Assembly (NCBI RefSeq): GCF_009604385.1
Contig: NZ_WEGJ01000021.1
Span: 55,801 to 119,800 of the forward strand
Reading direction: 5' to 3'
DNA: 64,000 bases
Source: Streptomyces smaragdinus
GTDB lineage: Bacteria > Actinomycetota > Actinomycetes > Streptomycetales > Streptomycetaceae
A program made the translations under genes and the position numbers. The first letter of the stretch is position 1, and the number at the start of each line of letters is the position of its first letter. The notes below the pieces were generated by a model. It ran no database searches. It was not told the origin of the DNA and saw only the letters and a list, made by a program, of their open reading frames with translations. Below, piece after piece: positions 51,382-60,709 of the stretch.

Positions 51382-53541
51382 ATGAACCGACTCACGCGCC
51401 GCATCGGCGACGCGAGCGCCCGCCGACCGTGGCTGACCGTCGCCGCCTGGCTGGCCGCGCTGGCCCTCGTACTGCCCCTGGCCGCGCTGGCCGGCGGACC
51501 GTTCGTCGACGATCTCGTCGCCCCCGGCAGTCAGAGCGAGCAGGCGATGGAGCTGCTCGAGGAGCGCTTCCCGGAGGCGTCGGGCGGCGGCGCGGTGGCC
51601 GTGTTCGCGGCGCCGGAAGGGGAGCGGATCGAGCCGCACCGGCGCGCGGTCGAGGCCGCGGTCGGCCGGATCGCCGGCACGGAGGACATCGCGGCGGTCG
51701 GTGAACCCTTCGCCGCCGGTACGGTCTCGGCCGACGGGCGGATCGCGTTCGTCGAGGTGACCTTCGACGTACCGACGATGGAGGTGACCCCGTCGCACAT
51801 CGACGACCTCGAGAACGCGATCGAGCCGCTGCGTGAAGACGGTGTCACCGCGGAGCTCGGCGGCGACACCGTCTTCATCAACGCCGAGACGCCTTCGTCG
51901 GGCGCGGAGGCGGCGGGGCTGCTGGCCGCGCTGGTGATCCTGGTGATCGCGTTCGGTACGGTCGCCGCCGCCCTGGTCCCGGTCGTGCTCGCCCTGGTCG
52001 CCGTGGGCGCCGGGCTGGGTGGGGTCACGCTGCTGGCGCACGCGATGGAGGTGTCCTCCGCCGCGCCCACGATCGGGGCGATGATCGGTTTGGGTGTCGG
52101 CATCGACTACGCCCTGTTCATCGTCGCCCGTTACCGCGAGAACGTCGCCGCCGGGCAGGAGCGGTCCCTGGCGCTGTCGAACGCCATGGGGTCGTCGGGC
52201 GCGGCCGTCCTGTTCGCCGGCGGGACCGTCGTCGTGGCGATGAGCGCGCTGGCGGTGACCGGGCTGGGGTTCCTGACGTCGATCGGGCTGAGTACGTCGC
52301 TGGTGGTGCTGTTCGCCGTGGCGACCGCGCTGACGCTGCTGCCCGCGCTGCTGACGCTGATGGGCGGCCGTGTCCTGAAGGTGCGGCGCCGTACGAAGGG
52401 GCCCGAGGACACGGCGTGGTGGCGGTTCGCGCATCGCGTCTCCGGGCGGCCGTGGCCGTACCTGCTGGTGGCATGCGTGGCGCTGCTGACGCTGGCCGTG
52501 CCGACGCTCGACATGCGGACCGGCTTCCCCGACGCGGGTGACGACGCCACCACGACGACCCACCGCCGCGCCTACGACCTGCTGTCGGAGGGCTTCGGCC
52601 CCGGCTTCAACGCCCCGCTGCTGATCGTCGCCGACCTGCGCGGCCCCGGTGTGGACGCCGGGGGTATACCCGAGCTGTCGCGGCGCCTGGCCGACGACCC
52701 CGGCATCGGGTCGGTCGGCGAGCCCCGCTTCTCCGCGGCGCGGGACACGGCCGTCCTGCCCGCCGTCCCGACCACCGCCCCCGCGGACCCCGCGACCGCC
52801 CGTACCCTCGAACGCGTCCGGGACACCGTGCCCGGCAACGTCGCCGTGGCGGGGGTGACGGCGATGACCGACGACCTCACCCGGCAGCTCTCCGACACCC
52901 TGCCGGTGTTCGTGGCCGCGATCGCCCTGGTGTCGGTGCTGCTGCTGATGCTGGTGTTCCGGTCCGTCGTGCTGCCCCTCAAGGCCGCCGTGCTGAACCT
53001 GCTGTCCATCGCCGGCGCGTACGGGGTCGTGGTGGCCGTCTTCCAGTGGGGCTGGCTGGGCGGGCTGTTCAACCTCGAGGAGACGATGCCGATCGCGTCC
53101 CCGCTGCCGACGATCTTCTTCGCGGTCCTCTTCGGCCTGTCGATGGACTACGAGGTGTTCCTGCTCTCCCGCGTCCGCGAGGAGTACGGGGCGACGGGCG
53201 ACGCCAGGGAGGCGGTGGCCCGCGGGATGGCGGTCACGGGCCGGGTGATCACCTCGGCGGCGCTGATCATGACGGTGGTCTTCCTCAGCTTCGTCACCAA
53301 CCCGTCGCCGCTGGTGAAGATGATGGGCCTGGGCCTGGCGTCGGCCATCGTGCTGGACGCCACGATCGTACGGCTGGTCCTCGTACCGGCGTCGATGGCC
53401 CTGCTGGGCCGCGCGGCGTGGTGGTTCCCCGGTGCCCTCGGCCGCCGGCTGCCCCGGATCGGCACTGACCACATGGGCGATGCGACAACGCGGGCCGCGG
53501 CTCCGTCCTCGCACATATACGCGGGTGACACGAGCCACTGA
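51382..53541 (+). CDS. MMPL-family (RND-type) transporter
   Basis: 719 residues with about 12 transmembrane helices in the two-block RND arrangement: one helix, a periplasmic loop with ERFPEASGGGAVAVF, five helices, then the repeat. The MMPL signatures GVGIDYALFIVARYRE and GLSMDYEVFLLSRVREEYG carry the two proton-relay Asp-Tyr motifs. ACAGGAG precedes ATG 51382. These transporters export lipids, drugs or toxic compounds. It is divergent from the two-component system, suggesting the system regulates it; the 233 bases between hold no gene. Confidence 0.9.
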   Translation: MNRLTRRIGDASARRPWLTVAAWLAALALVLPLAALAGGPFVDDLVAPGSQSEQAMELLEERFPEASGGGAVAVFAAPEGERIEPHRRAVEAAVGRIAGTEDIAAVGEPFAAGTVSADGRIAFVEVTFDVPTMEVTPSHIDDLENAIEPLREDGVTAELGGDTVFINAETPSSGAEAAGLLAALVILVIAFGTVAAALVPVVLALVAVGAGLGGVTLLAHAMEVSSAAPTIGAMIGLGVGIDYALFIVARYRENVAAGQERSLALSNAMGSSGAAVLFAGGTVVVAMSALAVTGLGFLTSIGLSTSLVVLFAVATALTLLPALLTLMGGRVLKVRRRTKGPEDTAWWRFAHRVSGRPWPYLLVACVALLTLAVPTLDMRTGFPDAGDDATTTTHRRAYDLLSEGFGPGFNAPLLIVADLRGPGVDAGGIPELSRRLADDPGIGSVGEPRFSAARDTAVLPAVPTTAPADPATARTLERVRDTVPGNVAVAGVTAMTDDLTRQLSDTLPVFVAAIALVSVLLLMLVFRSVVLPLKAAVLNLLSIAGAYGVVVAVFQWGWLGGLFNLEETMPIASPLPTIFFAVLFGLSMDYEVFLLSRVREEYGATGDAREAVARGMAVTGRVITSAALIMTVVFLSFVTNPSPLVKMMGLGLASAIVLDATIVRLVLVPASMALLGRAAWWFPGALGRRLPRIGTDHMGDATTRAAAPSSHIYAGDTSH

Positions 53542-53630
53542 AGGCACCGCCCTCTGTCACAAAACCCACCACCCCCAGGTCAAAGCTCCGGCGGGACGGC
53601 ACCGGTCGTCCCACGATCCGGAGGCTCCAT

Positions 53631-54362
53631 ATGAAGGTCGCGGTCATCGGCGGTACCGGACTCATCGGCTCGCAGGTCGTCACGCTGCTCAACGCGGAGG
53701 GGCATCAGGCCGTCCCGCACTCGCCGGCCACCGGTGTGGACCTGCTCACCGGTGACGGGCTCGCGGGGGCGCTCGACGGGGCGGACGTGGTCGTCAATCT
53801 GAGCAACTCACCCGTCTTTGACGAGACTGCCGTCCCCTTCTTCCGGACGAGCATGGACAACCTTCTCGCCGCTGCCGCGAGCGCCGGCGTCGGGCACGCG
53901 GTGATCCTCTCGATCGTCGGGGTGGACCGGGTGCCCGGTTACGCGTACTACCGGGCCAAGGTGCTTCAGGAGGATCTGCTGAAGGCCGGGCCCGTGCCGT
54001 ACTCGATCGTCCGGTCCACGCAGTTCGACGAGTTCCTGAACCGGCAGATCAGCGACGCCGCGAAGGACGCCGACCCGGTGCGGCTGCCGGCCACGAAGGT
54101 GCAGCCGGTCGCCTCGGCCGACATCGCGCGGGCCGTCGCCGACGTGGTGGTGGGCGCCCCGCTGAACGCGACGCGGAACGTCGCCGGGCCCGAGGTGTTC
54201 TCGATCGCGGAGCTGGGCCGGATCACCCTCGCGGAGTGGGGCGACCCGCGGCGGGTCGTGGAGGACGCGCCGGAGGCCGACGACGAGGCCCGCATCCTGC
54301 AGCCGGGGGACGAGGCGTCGATCTCGAAGACCCCGTACCGGGAGTGGCTCGCCGGGCGGTAG
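53631..54362 (+). CDS. NAD(P)-binding NmrA/SDR-family protein
   Basis: 243 residues. Rossmann nucleotide-binding GGTGLIGSQVV (residues 8-18), HAVILSIVGVDRVPGYAYYR, and YSIVRSTQFDEFL show an atypical SDR of the NmrA/complex I NDUFA9-like type. Members act as redox sensors or reductases; the substrate is unknown. It lies 89 bases downstream of the MMPL gene with its own RBS-like GGAGG, so it may be independently expressed. Confidence 0.85.
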   Translation: MKVAVIGGTGLIGSQVVTLLNAEGHQAVPHSPATGVDLLTGDGLAGALDGADVVVNLSNSPVFDETAVPFFRTSMDNLLAAAASAGVGHAVILSIVGVDRVPGYAYYRAKVLQEDLLKAGPVPYSIVRSTQFDEFLNRQISDAAKDADPVRLPATKVQPVASADIARAVADVVVGAPLNATRNVAGPEVFSIAELGRITLAEWGDPRRVVEDAPEADDEARILQPGDEASISKTPYREWLAGR

Positions 54363-54369
54363 CCGGGCC

Positions 54370-54401
54370 GGGGTGTGTACCCGCTTACGGGCACACACCC
54401 C
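54370..54401. terminator. bidirectional hairpin terminator
   Basis: A 14-base arm (54370-54383) pairs with 54388-54401 with one A/C mismatch and a CTTA loop, between the convergent SDR gene (stop 54362) and the GntR regulator gene (stop 54403). Confidence 0.8.
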
Positions 54402-54402
54402 G

Positions 54403-55113
54403 TCAGTCGCCCGCCCCCGGAGGCGAGGTCAGCGCGCTGTGGGCGGCGATCGCCCGCCGGACCTCGTCCGGGTCGCCGTCCGCGATCGCCTCCACCAGCG
54501 CGCGGTGGATGCGGGCGCCCCGGATGACGTCGACGGCCGCCTGTTCCGTCGCCACCCGCTGGACGCGGCTGCCGACGTACTCCAGGACCGACTGATACGT
54601 GTGCCGCAGCACCTGGTTGGGCGTCGCGTCGGCCATCTTGAGGTGCAGCTCCCAGTTCAGCCGCATGTACTCCTCGGCCTCCACCCCCGGCCGCTCCATC
54701 CGCCAGACGATCTCGCGCAGCTCCGCCAGACCGTCCGCCGTCACATGCCTGGCGGTCTCCTCCATGACGAGGGGTTCGAGCGCGTTGCGCATCATCAGGC
54801 AGTCCGCGACGGACACCGAATCGCCGCTGAGCTCCAGCATCTTGCGCCCCAGCCGCACCAGCACCGGCCGGGAGGCGACGAAGAGGCCGCCCTTGACGCC
54901 GGGGCGGACGTAGATGACGCTGCGATCGCTGAGCAGGCGTACCGCCTCGTTCATCGTGGCGACCGCGACCCCGTACTCCTCGCGCATCTTCGCCTTCGTG
55001 CCGATCAGGTCACCGGCGACCAGGCCCTGCTCGGCGATCCGCCGCTCGATCGCCCGCGCCACGGACTCCGCGCGCGATCCGGTGCGCAGTTCCCCCGCCA
55101 ACTGCCTGGTCAT
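54403..55113 (-). CDS. GntR-family regulator, FCD (FadR) subfamily
   Basis: 236 residues. N-terminal winged helix (IAEQGLVAGDLIGTKAKMRE, then VAVATMNEAVRLLSDRSVIY with wing PGVKGGLFV). C-terminal FCD domain (MMRNALEPLVMEETARH; NWELHLKMADATPN; HRALVEAIADGDPDEVRRAI) with histidines placed for metal/ligand binding. Its start overlaps the amidohydrolase stop (ATGA), so it is cotranscribed with the catabolic genes it probably represses. The effector is likely an aromatic pathway intermediate. Confidence 0.9.
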   Translation of the reverse strand: MTRQLAGELRTGSRAESVARAIERRIAEQGLVAGDLIGTKAKMREEYGVAVATMNEAVRLLSDRSVIYVRPGVKGGLFVASRPVLVRLGRKMLELSGDSVSVADCLMMRNALEPLVMEETARHVTADGLAELREIVWRMERPGVEAEEYMRLNWELHLKMADATPNQVLRHTYQSVLEYVGSRVQRVATEQAAVDVIRGARIHRALVEAIADGDPDEVRRAIAAHSALTSPPGAGD

Positions 55114-56162
55114 CCATGGCCTCCCCCGAGTCGTGAACCAGGGACGAAACCTGGAACAGACGCTTCCACCAGCCGCCGCCTGGCGTTTCCGCCAAGTATG
55201 GCTTCCTCCGCCTCACTCGGCAGGCCCAAGGACCGGATCGTCTCCTGGGCCGCCACGTCGGCCAGGTCGAACGGGGCGTCCGTGCCGAGCAGTACGTTGT
55301 CGGCCGAAACCGCCTCGATCAGACGCCGCAGGGTGTCGGAGTCGAACACGGCGGTGTCGTACAGGAAGCGCCGCAGATAGCTGCTCGGCGGATTGAGGAC
55401 CGTACGCGCCTCGCGCTTGCGCTCCCAGCCGAGGTCCAGCCGGGGCGTCACCCCGGCCAGACAGCCGCCCCCGTGGGCGAGGCAGAGCACCGGGTCGTAC
55501 CGGTCGAGGACGCCGCCGAAGATCAGCCGGGAGGCCGCGAGCGCCGTCTCCGCCGGGTAGCCGAGGAGCTGGACCAGGTAGTAGTCGCTCATCCGGGACG
55601 GTGCGGAGGCCCGGCTCGGATGGACGAAGCAGAACGCGCGCCGCTCGCTGATCAGCTCCCAGACCGGCTCGTTCACCGGATCATCGAGCTCGCGGCCCAT
55701 CCCGAAGGTGCCGACCGTGAGGCCGGCCATGCCCAGCTCGTCCAGGCAGCGGGCGGCCTCCGCCGCGCCGCCGGACGTGCCGATCGGGATGGTGCCCAGG
55801 GCGACGAGCCGCCCGCCGGAGTCCGCGACGAAGTCACGCAGCGCGTCGTTCGACCGGCGGGTGACGTCGAGGACGAGGTCCTCGTCCTCGGCCAGGGAGG
55901 CGAAGACGAACGGTGGCGCCGAGACCGCCTGGAGATCCACCTGCACGGCGTCCATCGCGGCCAGCCGCTCGGCGGCCACGTACTGCTCGGTGGGCAGCGG
56001 GATCCGCGCCCCCTTCGCGGCACCCGAGATCATCGGGTGGATCACCACCACCCCGGCGTCGGCCTCGGACAGGTCGGCGTACCCCCGTGCCGCCAGGTAC
56101 TCCAGCAGCGGCATCGGCAGGGCGTGGGCGTGGACGTCGATCGTCCGGGCGTGTCCGGCCAT
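55110..56162 (-). CDS. ACMS decarboxylase-type amidohydrolase
   Basis: 350 residues from ATG 56162 (GGGGAG seven bases upstream). TIM-barrel amidohydrolase_2: metal ligands in DVHAHALP (His11, His13), FCFVHPSRA, and DNVLLGTDAPFD with the late catalytic Asp. In the presence of a 3-hydroxyanthranilate dioxygenase, RidA deaminase and semialdehyde dehydrogenase, the best assignment is 2-amino-3-carboxymuconate 6-semialdehyde decarboxylase (NbaD-like), giving 2-aminomuconate 6-semialdehyde. The substrate is inferred from context. Confidence 0.82.
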   Translation of the reverse strand: MAGHARTIDVHAHALPMPLLEYLAARGYADLSEADAGVVVIHPMISGAAKGARIPLPTEQYVAAERLAAMDAVQVDLQAVSAPPFVFASLAEDEDLVLDVTRRSNDALRDFVADSGGRLVALGTIPIGTSGGAAEAARCLDELGMAGLTVGTFGMGRELDDPVNEPVWELISERRAFCFVHPSRASAPSRMSDYYLVQLLGYPAETALAASRLIFGGVLDRYDPVLCLAHGGGCLAGVTPRLDLGWERKREARTVLNPPSSYLRRFLYDTAVFDSDTLRRLIEAVSADNVLLGTDAPFDLADVAAQETIRSLGLPSEAEEAILGGNARRRLVEASVPGFVPGSRLGGGHG

Positions 56163-56185
56163 CGCAGCTCCCCGTCTCTCTCGGC

Positions 56186-56707
56186 TCAGTAGGTGGGCGC
56201 GACCGTGCCGCACTTGTCGCAGGTCCGGGCCTCTTCGTTGTCGAAGAAGGACTGGTAGGCACCTGCGACCGGGTCAGTGCGGTAGTCGGCTACATGGACG
56301 CTCTCCTCGTGCAGGAAGTTGTCGCACTCCATGCAGAACCACTGGAACCGGTCCTTCTCACCGGGGCGCCGCAGCCGCTCGGTGACGAGGACGTACGCGT
56401 CGGGCGCGAACCGTGGCGAGTGCGCGACCCCGGTGGGGGTGAAAATGCATTCGCCCTCGGGAATGACCGCGATCTTCTCCGTACCGTCGGTGTCCCGATA
56501 GTGGAGGTTCATGCTGCCGCGAATCATGTACATCACCTCGTCGCTGGGGTTGATGTGGAATTCGCTGCGGTATTCCCGGCCGCGTGCCACAAAGGCCAGC
56601 GACTCGGATTCCTGCCAGAGCACGTGGACCCGCTTGCCGCTCTCGCCCAGCTGCTGGGCGATGGCGTCGAGGTCGACGATGGGCATGGCGATCAGCGGCT
56701 TGGTCAT
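56186..56707 (-). CDS. 3-hydroxyanthranilate 3,4-dioxygenase
   Basis: 173 residues from ATG 56707 (GAGGGTG upstream; ATG 56722 possible). Cupin with the family pattern REYRSEFHINPSDEVMYMIRG (iron ligands His and Glu) and a second histidine in GVAHSPRF. The C-terminal extension ECDNFLHEE and ARTCDKCGT is the extra rubredoxin-like iron site of bacterial 3-hydroxyanthranilate dioxygenases. It opens the aromatic ring to 2-amino-3-carboxymuconate semialdehyde, the first committed step of this cluster. Confidence 0.92.
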   Translation of the reverse strand: MTKPLIAMPIVDLDAIAQQLGESGKRVHVLWQESESLAFVARGREYRSEFHINPSDEVMYMIRGSMNLHYRDTDGTEKIAVIPEGECIFTPTGVAHSPRFAPDAYVLVTERLRRPGEKDRFQWFCMECDNFLHEESVHVADYRTDPVAGAYQSFFDNEEARTCDKCGTVAPTY

Positions 56708-56738
56708 GTCGGTCACCCTCATTCCGTCCCGGTCGCGG

Positions 56739-57143
56739 TCAGGCCTTGGCCGCGACGCAGTCGATCTCCACCTGAACCCGGTCGCGGTGCAGGACCGCGC
56801 CCACCGTCGTACGCGCCGGGAAGCCCTCGGCGTCGGCGAAGAACTCCCGGTACGCGGCGTTGAAGGCGCCAAAGTTGTGCACGTCGCCGAGGTAGACGTT
56901 GCACTTGACGACGGTGTTCTTGGTGCCGCCGGCCGCCTCGACGGTGCGCATCATGTTGGTGAGGGTCTGCTTGACCTGCTCGACGAAGTCGTCGGACACG
57001 ACCGTACGGGTCTCCGGGTCGAGGGGACCCGTGCCCGAGCAGAAGATCAGGTCGCCGACGACGATCGCCTGGGACAGGGGGGCCGCCGTGCCCGAGGAGA
57101 ATCCGACGACGGGTGCTCCGCTGGTGCTCACGCGTTCAATCAT
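56739..57143 (-). CDS. RidA-family 2-aminomuconate deaminase
   Basis: 134 residues of the YjgF/RidA fold: PLSQAIVVGDLIFCSGTGPL, ETRTVVSDDFVEQVKQTLTN, VKCNVYLGDVHNFGAFNAAY and FPARTTVGAVLHRDRVQVEI with the family arginine. Next to 3-hydroxyanthranilate dioxygenase the likely role is conversion of 2-aminomuconate to 4-oxalocrotonate plus ammonia (NbaF-like), rather than generic imine detoxification. AAAGG lies about eight bases upstream of ATG 57143. Confidence 0.88.
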   Translation of the reverse strand: MIERVSTSGAPVVGFSSGTAAPLSQAIVVGDLIFCSGTGPLDPETRTVVSDDFVEQVKQTLTNMMRTVEAAGGTKNTVVKCNVYLGDVHNFGAFNAAYREFFADAEGFPARTTVGAVLHRDRVQVEIDCVAAKA

Positions 57144-57192
57144 GTGCTGGCCTTTCTGTATTGCCTGGGAATCAGCTCGCTCGAGGGTCGAG

Positions 57193-57957
57193 CTAAGCCC
57201 TCATCATTTCGGACACGGTCTTGCGGAGGGTTTCGAAGGATCCCGGCTCGGAGAAGTCGTATTCGGCGGTGTCGTACGTCGCCATGACCTTCGCCGGCCG
57301 CCCCAGGACTATGACGCGGTCCGCGATCTCGAAAGCTTCCTCGATGCTGTGCGTGACGATCAGCGCGGTGAACTTCTCCGTCTGGGCGAGCCGGACGAAA
57401 TCCCCCCGCAGCTGGACCGACGTGGCCTCGTCGAGGGCGCTGAACGCCTCGTCGAGCAGGACGACGCCGGGGTCCACGGACAGTGCGCGGGCCAGCGACA
57501 CACGCTGGCGCATACCGCCGGACAGCTGGTGCGGGTAGCGCGTGAGCGCGTGTCCGAGGCCGACGCGCTCGAGCCATTCGGCCGCGATGTCGCGCCGCTT
57601 CCTGCGGTCGACGCCGAGGAACTGCAGGCCCATCTCGACGTTCGCGTGTGCCGTACGCCAGGGCAGGAGCCGGGCGTCCTGGAAGGCCACCGCGATCTTG
57701 CCGCGCAGGGCGTGCCAGTCCGCGACGGGGTCGAGGCCGACCACACGGACCGTGCCCGACGTGGCGGCCAGCGCGCCGACCAGCATGTTCATGATGGTCG
57801 ACTTGCCGGCGCCGGTCTGGCCCAGGATCGCCACCCGCTCACCGGGGTTGACCTGGAAGCTGAGCTTGTCCACCGCGACGACGTCGCCGAAGGACACGTG
57901 CGCGTCCTTCAGTTCGATGACGCAGTCACCCGATGCGTTCGAGTTCTTGGTAATCAT
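57193..57957 (-). CDS. ABC importer ATPase (nitrate/taurine/aromatic type)
   Basis: 254 residues from ATG 57957, overlapping the permease stop (ATGA). Walker A GQTGAGKS, Q-loop FQDARLLPW, signature LSGGMRQRVSLARAL, Walker B VVLLDEAFSALDE. The FQDARLLPWRTA segment is typical of SsuB/TauB/NrtD-type importers. With the permease and lipoprotein it forms an uptake system for the cluster's aromatic or sulfonate-like substrate. Confidence 0.92.
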   Translation of the reverse strand: MITKNSNASGDCVIELKDAHVSFGDVVAVDKLSFQVNPGERVAILGQTGAGKSTIMNMLVGALAATSGTVRVVGLDPVADWHALRGKIAVAFQDARLLPWRTAHANVEMGLQFLGVDRRKRRDIAAEWLERVGLGHALTRYPHQLSGGMRQRVSLARALSVDPGVVLLDEAFSALDEATSVQLRGDFVRLAQTEKFTALIVTHSIEEAFEIADRVIVLGRPAKVMATYDTAEYDFSEPGSFETLRKTVSEMMRA

Positions 57958-58778
57958 GACGCCACCGCATTCTCCGGACGCCAGCGGAGCAGTCGCCGCT
58001 CCAGCAGGTCCAGGCCGGCCATCAGCAGGAAGTTGACCACGATCAGGACGACCGTCCACCCGAAGATGAGGTCGACCTTGAACGCGCTCTGCGCCTTCAG
58101 CATGGAGCTGCCGATTCCGCTGGTGGCGACCAGCACCTCCGAGAAGACCACGATCCGCAGGGAGAACGAGGCGACGGACTTCGTCGTCATGATCACCGTG
58201 GCGGTCGTGTGCGGGAAGAGGACGTGGGCGAACAGCTGCCGGCGGGTCGGCCGGAACTGGCGCATGGCCTCGACGAGATCGCGGTCGATCGTCTTCACGC
58301 TCTCGTAGACCGCCACGATGTAGAACGGCAGAGCCATGAAGCAGACGACGACAAAGACCCGGGTCTCGATGCTCTCGAACCACAGGACGGCGAAGAGGAT
58401 CACCGACAGCGAGGGCGTCGCGAGCAGAATGCGCGTGACCGCCTCACCGAATTCGCCGACGACCTTCTGCGACGCCATGGCCAGACCGAGGATCCAGCCG
58501 AGGACGATGGACGCGAGAATCGCCAGGGCGAACCGGCCGAGGGTGACCAGCAGGTCGCTGCCCTGCTCGGTCAGCACCTCCCAGGTCGCCTTCAGCACCG
58601 TCGGTACGTCCGGGACGATGTAGTCCGGGGTCTGCATGCTCGCGATCTGCAGCAGCAGGAGGAAGAGGGCGCTCGCCGCGGTGAGCAGCAGGGTCTTCCT
58701 GACCCGCTTCCGCCCGGCACCCGATGCCGTCTTGCCCTTGCCGGTCACGGCGGGCATGTCCACACTTGCCTGTGTCAT
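57954..58778 (-). CDS. ABC importer permease (nitrate/taurine/aromatic type)
   Basis: 274 residues with about six transmembrane helices. The EAA-type cytoplasmic loop (LVEAMRQFRPTRRQLFAHVL, then FPHTTATVIMTTKSVASFSL) marks the ATPase contact. ATG 58778 follows the lipoprotein stop by 11 bases and overlaps the ATPase gene at the other end. Membrane channel of the uptake system. Confidence 0.9.
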   Translation of the reverse strand: MTQASVDMPAVTGKGKTASGAGRKRVRKTLLLTAASALFLLLLQIASMQTPDYIVPDVPTVLKATWEVLTEQGSDLLVTLGRFALAILASIVLGWILGLAMASQKVVGEFGEAVTRILLATPSLSVILFAVLWFESIETRVFVVVCFMALPFYIVAVYESVKTIDRDLVEAMRQFRPTRRQLFAHVLFPHTTATVIMTTKSVASFSLRIVVFSEVLVATSGIGSSMLKAQSAFKVDLIFGWTVVLIVVNFLLMAGLDLLERRLLRWRPENAVAS

Positions 58779-58789
58779 GTCGGCGCGCC

Positions 58790-59791
58790 TCACTCCGCCT
58801 TGAGGTAATCGGCCGGGAGGTCGAACTTCTCCATCGTCCCGGTCTTCGTCATCAGACCGACGACGTCCGTGATCGACTTCGCCACACCGGCGTCGACCGG
58901 ACGGATGTTGAACGCCAGCCGGCCGCTCTTGAAGGCCTCGCCGTACGCGTTCGGCTCGGCGTCGAACGACGACACCGCCAGCGCGTCGGTCGCCTTCGGG
59001 TCCTTGTTCAGCTGCTCGCCGGCGTCCTTGAGCATCGCCGTGAACTGGCCGACGGTCTTGGTCTCGAGGTTGTGGTCCTTGCGGCACAGCAGGACGGTCT
59101 GCCAGAGCTCGTCGACGCCGAGGTTCTTCTGGTAGTCGGGGCCCATGTCGTACGCGACGTGGAAGTTCTTCGCCTTGTTGAACAGGGCGCTGGCCGACGT
59201 CTCGTAGGTGAGCGTGGCGTCGAGCTTGCCCGCGGCGAGCTGCGCGATCGCCGGCGCGGACTCCGACTGGATGACGTTCACGTCGTCCTCGAACGAGGTG
59301 CCGTACCAGTTCTGCGCGGCCGTGTCCATGAGGAGGTGAAGGCTGCCGCCCACCGCGGACGCCAGACGCTTGCCCTTCAGGTCGGCCGGGGTCTTGATGC
59401 CCGACTTCTCGTCGGCGAGGACATAGCCGCCCGTGCTCGCGATCGTGGCCGCCACGTGGATCGGCAGTCCGTCGGACGCCTTCAGACCGAAGGAGTAGGG
59501 GTCGCCGACGATGCAGTCGGAACGTCCGGTGATGAACTCCTGGAACGACGCGTTGAGGCTGCCGGCCGCCTTGACCTCGACATTGACGTGGTATTTCTTC
59601 TCCAGGCCCGCCGCGTCGATCTGGGCGGCGAGGAGCGCCGAGGTGGAGGCGGGGATCGTCTGGAACACGACGGTCGGGTCGCCGTTCGCGGCGGTCTTCT
59701 CTTCATCCGATCCGCAGGCCGTGGCGGCGGCCAGGACGAGGGATATGGAGAACACAGAGGCGCCGAGCTTTGCACTTCGTCGGAAAGTCAT
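58790..59791 (-). CDS. ABC importer substrate-binding lipoprotein
   Basis: 333 residues. Signal peptide with lipobox TAC (LVLAAATACGSDEE). The mature part is an NMT1/SsuA-type bilobal fold (TVVFQTIPASTSALLAAQID; ADLKGKRLASAVGGSLHLLM; ALFNKAKNFHVAYDMGPDYQ). The name of the ligand cannot be read; by context it is an aromatic acid or an anthranilate/nitrobenzoate-like precursor of 3-hydroxyanthranilate. Confidence 0.88.
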   Translation of the reverse strand: MTFRRSAKLGASVFSISLVLAAATACGSDEEKTAANGDPTVVFQTIPASTSALLAAQIDAAGLEKKYHVNVEVKAAGSLNASFQEFITGRSDCIVGDPYSFGLKASDGLPIHVAATIASTGGYVLADEKSGIKTPADLKGKRLASAVGGSLHLLMDTAAQNWYGTSFEDDVNVIQSESAPAIAQLAAGKLDATLTYETSASALFNKAKNFHVAYDMGPDYQKNLGVDELWQTVLLCRKDHNLETKTVGQFTAMLKDAGEQLNKDPKATDALAVSSFDAEPNAYGEAFKSGRLAFNIRPVDAGVAKSITDVVGLMTKTGTMEKFDLPADYLKAE

Positions 59792-59836
59792 TGTTCCTCC
59801 TCGAAATTCACAGAATTCTGTAGGTGCTCGATGCCC

Positions 59837-60709
59837 CTACTCGGATAGCTCGTTCCGGATGTGCTTGATCGCGGGGTGCACGCGAATCGGGTGCAGCCAG
59901 TCGGCGTAGGGCGATGCGGCGACCAGGCCGTCCCATTCCGCCTCGGGCCTGCTCGCGAGTTCCTCCAGGAACCGGAGGCAGTCGATCATCGTCCGGACGA
60001 CCTCGACGCCCCCGATGGGCCCGTGTCCGGGGACGACGGTCCGCACACCGCTGTCCGCGAGCTCGGTGAGGACGGCCAGCCAGCCCTGGTAGTCGGCGTG
60101 CGGGAACGCCGGCCAGTGGCCGTTGACGACGAGGTCTCCGGCGAACGCGACCCGGTCGTCGTCGGACCAGACGATCACGTCACCGGGGCTGTGGGCGTGG
60201 CGTACGCACTGCACCCGCACGCTGGTGCCGCCGAGGTCGAGGATCGCGTCCTGCTCGATCCCGATGTTGGGCAGCACCGGGGTCACGCTGCGGAAGTCCT
60301 CGGTCTGGTGCGGCCGGAGCTCGCAGAACCGCTCGACCTGGATCTCCCAGTCCTGCCGCAGCTTCTCCTGCGTCCAGCGGCTGGCGATGATCGTGTCGCC
60401 CTTGAACCCCGGGTTGCCGAACCAGTGGTCGCCGTGGAAGTGCGAGTTGATCAGAATCGGACGCTTCTCGCCCAGCACGTTGTCCGCGAGCCAGCCCCGC
60501 AGCTCGTGGCCGAGAGCGGGGGTCAGCCTGCTGTCCACCACGACGACGGCTTCCTCCCCGACGACGATGCCGAAATTGGAGGCGGCCTCCGGCAGACTCT
60601 CCACGCCGTACGTGTGGGGGGCGAGTTTCTCGGGCGCCTTGGCCTGCGAGAGGTCCGAGTTGGATTCGATTGCCACGTCACTCATTCCTTCGGCATACGT
60701 TTCGGTCAC
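59837..60709 (-). CDS. metallo-beta-lactamase-fold hydrolase
   Basis: 290 residues from GTG 60709, which overlaps the oxidase stop (GTGA); ATG 60685 has GAAGGA directly adjacent and is less likely. The zinc motif HFHGDHWFG (HxHxDH) and later ligands (CVRHAHSPGD; FAGDLVVNGHW; VPGHGPIGG) are complete. Such stand-alone hydrolases cleave esters, lactones or thioesters. In this cluster it may act on the imported precursor before ring opening; the exact substrate is unknown. Confidence 0.85.
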   Translation of the reverse strand: MTETYAEGMSDVAIESNSDLSQAKAPEKLAPHTYGVESLPEAASNFGIVVGEEAVVVVDSRLTPALGHELRGWLADNVLGEKRPILINSHFHGDHWFGNPGFKGDTIIASRWTQEKLRQDWEIQVERFCELRPHQTEDFRSVTPVLPNIGIEQDAILDLGGTSVRVQCVRHAHSPGDVIVWSDDDRVAFAGDLVVNGHWPAFPHADYQGWLAVLTELADSGVRTVVPGHGPIGGVEVVRTMIDCLRFLEELASRPEAEWDGLVAASPYADWLHPIRVHPAIKHIRNELSE